From NCBI GenBank assembly GCA_008373205.1, contig RQOS01000056.1, positions 1 to 49,567 of the forward strand: 49,567 nt of DNA, read 5' to 3'. The translations under genes and the position numbers were made by a program. This DNA comes from SAR202 cluster bacterium (GTDB lineage Bacteria; Chloroflexota; Dehalococcoidia; Lucifugimonadales; Lucifugimonadaceae). The notes under the pieces are model-generated. The model ran no database searches. It had not been told where the DNA came from and was given only the letters and a program-made list of their open reading frames with translations. Numbering within the stretch: the first letter of the stretch is position 1; every line of letters starts with the position of its first letter. Below, piece after piece: positions 44,569-49,567 of the stretch.

Positions 44569-46080
44569 TTATTCTTTTTTAGCTTTTGAGTCTTTCTTGC
44601 TTGTCTTACCATTAGGAGATGATCCATTTTCTTTTGGAAGATAACTCGGGTCATCATCCCCTGGATGCCATCCACCATCACCATGATAAGCAGCATCTTG
44701 ATGTGAATGAGGATCAACATTTATGTCGTCACCTTTTACAGCATCAATATCAACTTTATCTAATCTATTATAGCCTCTACCATTATGTTTATCGAAAGGA
44801 AAAGGTTGGAACTTTTCAAACATTTTTGCAAATCTAACTTTAGTTGGTCTTGGATCAGGTGGGAATGCAAATCTATCTCTACCTAGTGGTTGAGCGTGAA
44901 CAAGTTCATGCTCTCTACTTCCTAATCCATTTACAACGGCTGTGTTGATAGTTGTTTGTTCACTCAAGCCTTCAATAGCTCCTCCTCCTAGATCAAATTT
45001 TCTCTCACCAGGAGCATCGATTCCCATTTCTTCTGCTAGTGAACCTGGAGTTCCAGGTGCATTCATTGCAGCATTTACACAAGCTTGATCTATTGCAACT
45101 GGATCTTTAGAAGCAAATACTCCTAAATGAGGAACCAATGGCAGATCTGAGAATCCAGCACAATCACACTTTGGTGAAACATCTACAGCAACATTTATAA
45201 ATCCAATATTTTCTCTTCCAACAGCCTTAATAACTCCTAGGGCTGCATCACCAATCGCAATATCTGTTGCATCAAAGTTTGCTAAGTTTGGTTCAAAAAT
45301 ACCTCTAGGATTCATCCAGCTTCCGCATCCCAGACAATTAATACATTTCTCTCTTTCCCAAAGTAACTCATCATTATCGGTTACTTTAAATAGTCCTAAT
45401 GGACAACAATTTTCCAATAATTCCCAATCAGGGTCAGCTTCTTTTCCTTTGAAATTTTCTGGATGAAAAACAGTTGAATCTCCAATACCATATTCAGGAT
45501 GTCTTCCCATATGAACATTAAATTTTCCTCTTTTAGACTGACAACCTATGCCTAAATTCTTTAGAGCTCCTCCAATAACACCCATTCCATGACCTTTGAA
45601 ATGAGTTAGTACAATAGTCTTATCTGCTGCAGCTATTGCTTGGGCTATATAAGCTTCTTTTAATAAATATCCTTCGGGTATATCAACCCTATAGTCACTT
45701 GTACCAACATAACCATCAGCTGATAGAAAAGGGCATCCAAGGGTTGCAGATGAAAATCCATTTCTTTCGGCTGTTTCTACTAAATCTAACTCAGTTACTC
45801 TAGAACCCCATGTTCCGTATGTTTGAGTAGTAGTGTCGCATGCAAAAGGCCTGCCTCCTAATTCTTTGATTTTATCTGCAATTGCTCTAACGTATGCAGG
45901 TCTGATATAAGCACTTGATCCTAATTCTCCACAATGCATCTTAATAGCAACCACATCACCTTTATTTATCATCTTGTCAAATCCAGCAGCCTCAAAAACT
46001 GTGACTGTTTTGTTGATTAAGCTAGTATCAGGTGATTCACTTCTAGCGTCCATGAAATATACTTTAGGTTTATCCATCAT
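44569..46080 (-). CDS. DUF362 family protein with ferredoxin-like cysteine cluster
   Basis: Large cytosolic-looking protein (503 residues) of the DUF362 family, whose function is not well established. It contains VVAIKMHCGELGSSAYIRP at the N-terminus, LTHFKGHGMGVIGGALKN, and a CINCLGC cluster (Cys246, 249, 252) that may hold a 4Fe-4S centre, with ENCCPLG nearby. DPVAIDQACVNAA is the usual DUF362 C-terminal motif. An extra C-terminal tail (from about 430) is rich in His and Asp (DPHSHQDAAYHGDGGWHPG) and ends in Lys/Ser. AAGGGG precedes the double ATG. It heads the minus-strand operon running to prmC. Confidence 0.82.
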   Translation of the reverse strand: MMDKPKVYFMDARSESPDTSLINKTVTVFEAAGFDKMINKGDVVAIKMHCGELGSSAYIRPAYVRAIADKIKELGGRPFACDTTTQTYGTWGSRVTELDLVETAERNGFSSATLGCPFLSADGYVGTSDYRVDIPEGYLLKEAYIAQAIAAADKTIVLTHFKGHGMGVIGGALKNLGIGCQSKRGKFNVHMGRHPEYGIGDSTVFHPENFKGKEADPDWELLENCCPLGLFKVTDNDELLWEREKCINCLGCGSWMNPRGIFEPNLANFDATDIAIGDAALGVIKAVGRENIGFINVAVDVSPKCDCAGFSDLPLVPHLGVFASKDPVAIDQACVNAAMNAPGTPGSLAEEMGIDAPGERKFDLGGGAIEGLSEQTTINTAVVNGLGSREHELVHAQPLGRDRFAFPPDPRPTKVRFAKMFEKFQPFPFDKHNGRGYNRLDKVDIDAVKGDDINVDPHSHQDAAYHGDGGWHPGDDDPSYLPKENGSSPNGKTSKKDSKAKKE

Positions 46081-46105
46081 AATCCCCTTATTTAAAATTT
46101 ATTCA

Positions 46106-46135
46106 AATATACTTGAACTCTCCCTAAAAATACAA
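46106..46135 (-). promoter_or_regulatory. Possible promoter of the DUF362-to-prmC operon, inside an inverted repeat
   Basis: On the minus strand TTGTAT, 18 bases and TATATT stand about 25 bases before the ATG. TACTTG (46110-46115) and CAAGTA (46133-46138) form a 6-bp inverted repeat overlapping both hexamers, which is the layout of an operator. The -35 match is only three of six, so the assignment is tentative. Confidence 0.4.
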
Positions 46136-46160
46136 GTAAATTTTTAAATATGTTTATCAC

Positions 46161-46230
46161 AATACTAGTAAAATAACAGCTAATATCAGTTCTTTATTGA
46201 GTGAAATTTATCAAAAAATTAGCTAGTATT
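46161..46230. repeat. Nested inverted repeats upstream of larE
   Basis: AATACTAG (46161-46168) is the inverse complement of CTAGTATT (46223-46230), and AGCTAAT (46178-46184) of ATTAGCT (46218-46224). The two right arms overlap by two bases, so the stems partly compete. They end just before the larE ATG at 46238. No convincing larE promoter was found around them. Confidence 0.5.
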
Positions 46231-46237
46231 CTGCTAA

Positions 46238-47053
46238 ATGACTACAAAAATTATAAACATAGAAGAAAATCTTAAAAAAATAATTTCCGACATGGGGAAT
46301 GTTATTGTTGCGTACTCTGGTGGAGTAGACTCTTCGTATTTGATGGATGTGTCTAATGAAGTTTTAGGAGATAAAGCTCTTGCAGTAATGTCTTTTTCTC
46401 CGAGTGTTGCTGAAGATGATAGGCAAGATGCTGTCAGCTTAGCAAAGAAAAAAAATTGGAATTATAAAATTATAAATACTCAAGAAATGGAAGATGAAAA
46501 TTATGTAAAAAATGACATCAATAGATGTTTTTTTTGTAAAGATGAACTATATGGTAAATTAGTTGAATTATCTGATGAACTTGATTTTGATTGGGTTCTA
46601 AATGGTTCTAATTTGGATGACAAAGGTGATTATAGACCAGGTATGAATGCAGCTAAATTGCATAAAGTTAGATCTCCACTAATTGAGGCTGAATTCACAA
46701 AAAAAGATATTAGAGATTATGCTGAAAAAAGAAATCTTGATACTTGGGATAAACCTGCATCTCCTTGTTTATCTTCAAGATTACCATATGGAACAAAAGT
46801 AACGATGGAAGCCTTGTTAATGGTTTCAAAATCTGAAAAATATCTTAGAAGCTTAGGATTTAGAATTGTAAGAGTTAGACATTATGACCAAAAAGCTTTA
46901 ATAGAAATTCCTAAAGATAAGTTTAGTGAATATAAATCTAATAAAAATAAAATTGTTAAAACATTAGCTTCTTATGGCTATTCTGAGGTTGAGCTAGACA
47001 ATAATGGATTTAGATCGGGAAGCCTAAATTTGAAAGCAGGTATAAAAAAATAA
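46238..47053 (+). CDS. larE: LarE-type ATP-dependent sulfur transferase
   Basis: PP-loop enzyme of the family that inserts sulfur into the nickel-pincer nucleotide cofactor. The PP-loop is AYSGGVDSSYLMDV; then NRCFFCKDELYGKL with a CxxC, LNGSNLDDKGDYRPG, and the conserved Cys in WDKPASPCLSSRLPYG, the position expected for the sulfur-donating residue of LarE. The 271 residues fit. larB, larC and a pincer-using racemase are not in the window, so the physiological role is open, and a related PP-loop sulfurtransferase cannot be excluded. One base separates it from the SDR gene. Confidence 0.82.
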   Translation: MTTKIINIEENLKKIISDMGNVIVAYSGGVDSSYLMDVSNEVLGDKALAVMSFSPSVAEDDRQDAVSLAKKKNWNYKIINTQEMEDENYVKNDINRCFFCKDELYGKLVELSDELDFDWVLNGSNLDDKGDYRPGMNAAKLHKVRSPLIEAEFTKKDIRDYAEKRNLDTWDKPASPCLSSRLPYGTKVTMEALLMVSKSEKYLRSLGFRIVRVRHYDQKALIEIPKDKFSEYKSNKNKIVKTLASYGYSEVELDNNGFRSGSLNLKAGIKK

Positions 47054-47054
47054 T

Positions 47055-47849
47055 ATGGATTTAAAAATTACTGGAAAAGTAGCATTAATAACAGGTTCAA
47101 ATAGAGGAATCGGAAAAGCAACGGCAATAACTCTAGCAAAAGAAGGAGTGAATATAGCTCTTTTAGCAAGGAATGAAGAACTATTAAGTCAAACAAAAAA
47201 AGAAATTTTAGAAACTTCTCCTGAAGTTAAAGTAGATTATTTTATCTGTGACACAAAGGATAATGAACAAGTTAAAAATACTGTTCAAAATGTAGAAAAA
47301 GCTTTTGGCAAGATTGATATTTTAGTTAACTGTGCAGCTGCTCTTCCGGAAGAAAGCACATTAGAAAATTTTGAAGATAAAAAATTATTTGAGCAAATTG
47401 AAGTCAAAGTTGCAGGTTATATAAGATGTGCCCAAAACGTAGCTCCCATAATGAAAAAAAACGGATGGGGCAGAATTATTAATATAAGTGGATTAAATGC
47501 TAGATCTTCTGGAAATCTTATAGGATCTATGAGAAATATATCTGTTAGCTCTTTGACCAAAAACTTAGCTGATAATCTAGGCCCACACGGTATAAATGTA
47601 AATGTAATTCACCCAGGATTAACATATACAGAACGAAGTGATGATGGGATAGAAAAATTATCTAAAAAAAATAAAATTTCTATTGAAGAGGCAAAAGAAC
47701 AAATCTTAGCAAATAATTCTATTGGTAAAGTTATTACAGCTTACGATATTGCTAACATAGTAGCTTTTCTTAGTTCACCTCTTTCTAAATCAATTAATGG
47801 AGAGCCGATTCCAGCTGGTGGAGGGCAAAAAGGCTTTATTTATTATTAG
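47055..47849 (+). CDS. Short-chain dehydrogenase/reductase lacking the usual Tyr-Lys pair
   Basis: Classical SDR fold of 264 residues: cofactor loop ALITGSNRGIGKATA, LLARNEE, ILVNCAAALPEE, the catalytic Ser region GRIINISG (Ser145) and GINVNVIHPGLTYTERSDDG near the C-terminus. Where YxxxK is expected, the sequence reads GSMRN (157-161), so both catalytic residues are absent by my alignment, although a nearby RN-x-SV-SSLTKNLAD stretch recalls a subgroup of SDRs. The reaction is therefore uncertain. It stands between larE and the aldolase pair with one-base gaps, suggesting a joint catabolic role. Confidence 0.82.
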   Translation: MDLKITGKVALITGSNRGIGKATAITLAKEGVNIALLARNEELLSQTKKEILETSPEVKVDYFICDTKDNEQVKNTVQNVEKAFGKIDILVNCAAALPEESTLENFEDKKLFEQIEVKVAGYIRCAQNVAPIMKKNGWGRIINISGLNARSSGNLIGSMRNISVSSLTKNLADNLGPHGINVNVIHPGLTYTERSDDGIEKLSKKNKISIEEAKEQILANNSIGKVITAYDIANIVAFLSSPLSKSINGEPIPAGGGQKGFIYY

Positions 47850-47850
47850 T

Positions 47851-48612
47851 ATGAATCTTAGAAAAAATATAGTAAAAGAAAGATTATATGAAGGTAAAAC
47901 AGTTTCTTGTTTTGCAGCATGGGGATATGGAGATGCAGATCATATTGAAAGACTAGCACCATTAAAACCTCATGGGATTTTTCTAGAAGGTGAACATGGT
48001 GATGTTGATTATAATAATATACCTAACCTTACTAGAGCTTGCGATATTATAGGTGCAACTCCGATAGTCAGAATAAATCAGAATGATCAGGGAGTAATAT
48101 ATAGAACGTTAGATCTAGGAGCCCTAGGAATCGTTGTTCCTCACGTAAATAATAAAGAGGAAGCTGAAAATGTTGTAGAAGGTGGAAAGTTCTATCCTTT
48201 AGGAAAAAGAGGATCGTTTACTAGTAGGCAAGGAATTGGAGTTCCAAATTATCATGATTATGCAAACGATCAAACACTTTTAATTGTTTTACTTGAAGAT
48301 ATCATTGCTGTAGAAAATTTAGATGAAATATTAGAGGTTGATCATATTGACGTTTTCATGGTTCCATCTGGAGACCTAGCTCAGTCTATGGGCCTTCCTG
48401 GGCAAGGCAATCATCCTGAGGTCCAAGCAGTTGTTGATGAAACGATGAGAAGAATTTCAAAAAAAGGAAAAATTACAGGAGCCATAGCAAATAAGGATAA
48501 TGTTCAGAACATCTATGATAATGGAGGAAGATTTTTCTTGTGTGACCCAAGACCTTATATGGCTGAAGGTTTTTCTAAATACCAAGATTTTGCAAATAGG
48601 AATGTTAACTAA
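47851..48612 (+). CDS. HpcH/HpaI-family class II aldolase (complete copy)
   Basis: TIM-barrel aldolase/citrate-lyase-like enzyme, using a divalent metal to cleave or join hydroxy-oxo acids. The start was set at MNLRKNIVKERL, one base after the SDR stop, instead of the earlier in-frame ATG inside it. Family residues visible: His49 (FLEGEHGDVDY), Arg74 (TPIVRINQND), Glu149 (LLEDIIAVENLDEI) and Asp167 (HIDVFMVPSGDLA); the last two are the expected metal ligands. The 253 residues match. The substrate is not predictable. A shortened paralogue begins within its stop. Confidence 0.85.
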   Translation: MNLRKNIVKERLYEGKTVSCFAAWGYGDADHIERLAPLKPHGIFLEGEHGDVDYNNIPNLTRACDIIGATPIVRINQNDQGVIYRTLDLGALGIVVPHVNNKEEAENVVEGGKFYPLGKRGSFTSRQGIGVPNYHDYANDQTLLIVLLEDIIAVENLDEILEVDHIDVFMVPSGDLAQSMGLPGQGNHPEVQAVVDETMRRISKKGKITGAIANKDNVQNIYDNGGRFFLCDPRPYMAEGFSKYQDFANRNVN

Positions 48613-49259
48613 TGGAAATTAGAAAGAATAGAATTAAGCAAAGATTAAGAGACGGAAAGCATGTTATTGCAATTGAAAACCTCAATAATCCTGATTTAGT
48701 AGAACAATTTGCTCCAAATGATCCTCACTGCTTTTGGTTTGAAGGAGAACATTTTATAGCCAACCCTTCAAATATAGGAGATTTGACCAGGGCTTCAGAT
48801 CTGATAAACGCCACTTCTATAGTCAGAGTTCCTAGGCCTGAATATCAATTAATATACCATGCTTTAGATTTAGGAGCTCAAGGTATTGCGGTGCCTCATG
48901 TCAAATCAAAAGAAGATGCTGAACTTGTAGTAAGAGCTTCTAAATTTGCTCCATTGGGACAAAGAGGGATAGATTCAATACTGGAAGTTAATAACATTGA
49001 TGTTTTTTTTGTGGGACCTGGAGACCTTTCTCAAGAATTAGGCCATATTGGAGAACAAAACCACCCTGAAGTAAATAAAGTTGTTCAAAACACAATTAAT
49101 AGAATTACTAATAAAGATAGGACTGCAGGAACTGTTGCAAATATAAATAGTTATGAATGGGCAATGCAAACGGGTGCCTCCTTTTTTTTATCAGGAGCTC
49201 TTGATTGGATAAACCAAGGCTTTATAGAATTCAATCAATATCTAAATAAACTAAAATAA
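48612..49259 (+). CDS. HpcH/HpaI-family aldolase paralogue with internal deletion
   Basis: Clear tandem paralogue of the preceding gene; the two start with matching RKNxxKxRLxxGK and continue in parallel. It keeps His47 (FWFEGEHFIAN), Arg72 (SIVRVPRPE) and Asp130 (NNIDVFFVGPGDLS), but about 38 residues are missing between PLGQRG and DSILEV. The deleted part carries the Glu metal ligand (LLED in the first copy). The frame is intact at 215 residues. It may be inactive, a partner subunit or a specialised variant. It overlaps the first copy by one base (TAATG). Confidence 0.82.
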   Translation: MEIRKNRIKQRLRDGKHVIAIENLNNPDLVEQFAPNDPHCFWFEGEHFIANPSNIGDLTRASDLINATSIVRVPRPEYQLIYHALDLGAQGIAVPHVKSKEDAELVVRASKFAPLGQRGIDSILEVNNIDVFFVGPGDLSQELGHIGEQNHPEVNKVVQNTINRITNKDRTAGTVANINSYEWAMQTGASFFLSGALDWINQGFIEFNQYLNKLK

Positions 49260-49262
49260 GAA

Positions 49263-49567
49263 TTATTTTCTTGTCGTCCAAAAAGTTATTTCAACAGGTG
49301 TATTTATAGGAGTTAAACACAATAAAACTATTTGTGATTCAGAATTTTTTCTTTGCGTTACTGAAAGTATCTTAAAATTATTATCATCTGAAGTAGTTAC
49401 TCCATCAGTTATATCTCCGTTTTGGTTATGGTCAACAATCGGAGATTTTTCAATAGGAATGCCAATAGTTACTTGTTCTCCAAAAGATGTAAAATTATAG
49501 CTTGTTGTCACTGAAGTCTTAACATATCCCAAATCTCCAGGAGGTAAAGGGGTAGGCGTAGGTGTAG
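49263..49567 (-). CDS. 3' part of a protein with Thr-Pro linker and Ca-loop-like motif (partial)
   Basis: The ORF is open at the window edge: before the TTG used in the ORF track the frame reads TPTPTPLPPGD, so the gene starts outside. The visible C-terminus (about 100 residues) resembles a secreted or surface domain rich in Thr, Ser and Asn, with the stretch VDHNQNGDITDG that fits a dockerin/EF-hand type calcium loop (DxNxNGDI). Such Thr-Pro repeats are frequent in Chloroflexota surface proteins. Function unknown. It converges on the second aldolase with a gap of three bases. Confidence 0.72.
   Translation of the reverse strand, partial: TPTPTPLPPGDLGYVKTSVTTSYNFTSFGEQVTIGIPIEKSPIVDHNQNGDITDGVTTSDDNNFKILSVTQRKNSESQIVLLCLTPINTPVEITFWTTRK

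Noticed and set aside
44526-44720. 64-residue minus-strand ORF overlapping the DUF362 3' end
   Set aside because: It lies in another frame of the His/Asp-rich tail and has no independent support; the DUF362 frame continues to its stop.
48612-49259. Second aldolase as a frameshifted pseudogene
   Set aside because: The reading frame is intact and both flanks align with the first copy; the change is a clean in-frame loss, so I keep it as a CDS.
1-49567. tRNA, rRNA, CRISPR arrays, insertion sequences, prophage or attachment sites
   Set aside because: No regularly spaced repeats, cloverleaf-like stretches, transposase or integrase motifs were seen; gaps are too short to hold such elements.

Overview
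This is an AT-rich, gene-dense bacterial chromosome segment made almost entirely of housekeeping genes. Many neighbours overlap by 1-17 bases, TTG and GTG starts are common, and no gap exceeds about 220 bp. Three hints point to Chloroflexota, possibly a low-GC marine lineage of the SAR202/Dehalococcoidia type: an S12 with a central insertion and SPQKRGVC context, a GlnA2-like glutamine synthetase, and a protein at the right edge with a Thr-Pro repeat linker. This placement is an inference; no rRNA or tRNA gene is present to test it.

Layout. 1-4324 (+): the tail of an upstream gene, purM, purH, a family 2 glycosyltransferase and a nicotinate phosphoribosyltransferase. 19152-4301 (-): a GlnR-like orphan regulator, an unusual glutamine synthetase, gltB, gltD and glutamine-dependent nadE form a nitrogen-assimilation block, followed by a lipoprotein HtrA-type protease, recA with its own promoter and a LexA-like box, a CorC/HlyC-type CBS protein and tilS. 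19153-19372: divergent regulatory gap with direct repeats, a clear promoter and a leader hairpin. 19373-39052 (+): one continuous str-S10-spc-alpha-L13 superoperon (rpsL, rpsG, fusA, rpsJ to rplO, secY, adk, map, infA, rpmJ, rpsM, rpsK, rpsD, rpoA, rplQ, truA, rplM, rpsI) with no tuf gene. rpmD and rpmJ are absent from the ORF track but present. 46080-39055 (-): DUF362 ferredoxin-like protein, small unknown protein, NAD-dependent epimerase, guaB3-type IMP dehydrogenase, hisS, prfA, prmC. 46238-49259 (+): larE-type sulfur transferase, an SDR lacking the usual Tyr/Lys, and two tandem HpcH/HpaI aldolases, the second with an internal in-frame deletion. 49567-49263 (-): 3' part of an unknown secreted-looking protein that runs off the window.

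How it works together. The left minus block links ammonia assimilation (GlnA, GOGAT) to a glutamine-consuming NAD synthetase, under a regulator translationally coupled to glnA. The central block makes the core translation, secretion and transcription machinery; its S14, S4 and L36 are all zinc-free forms, and its S12 carries Arg where most bacteria have Lys88. The right end looks like accessory carbon metabolism. I did not find a clearly new defence or mobile system. The most unusual signals are the altered active sites (glutamine synthetase, SDR, second aldolase), the natural S12 variant and the regulatory gap at 19153-19372.
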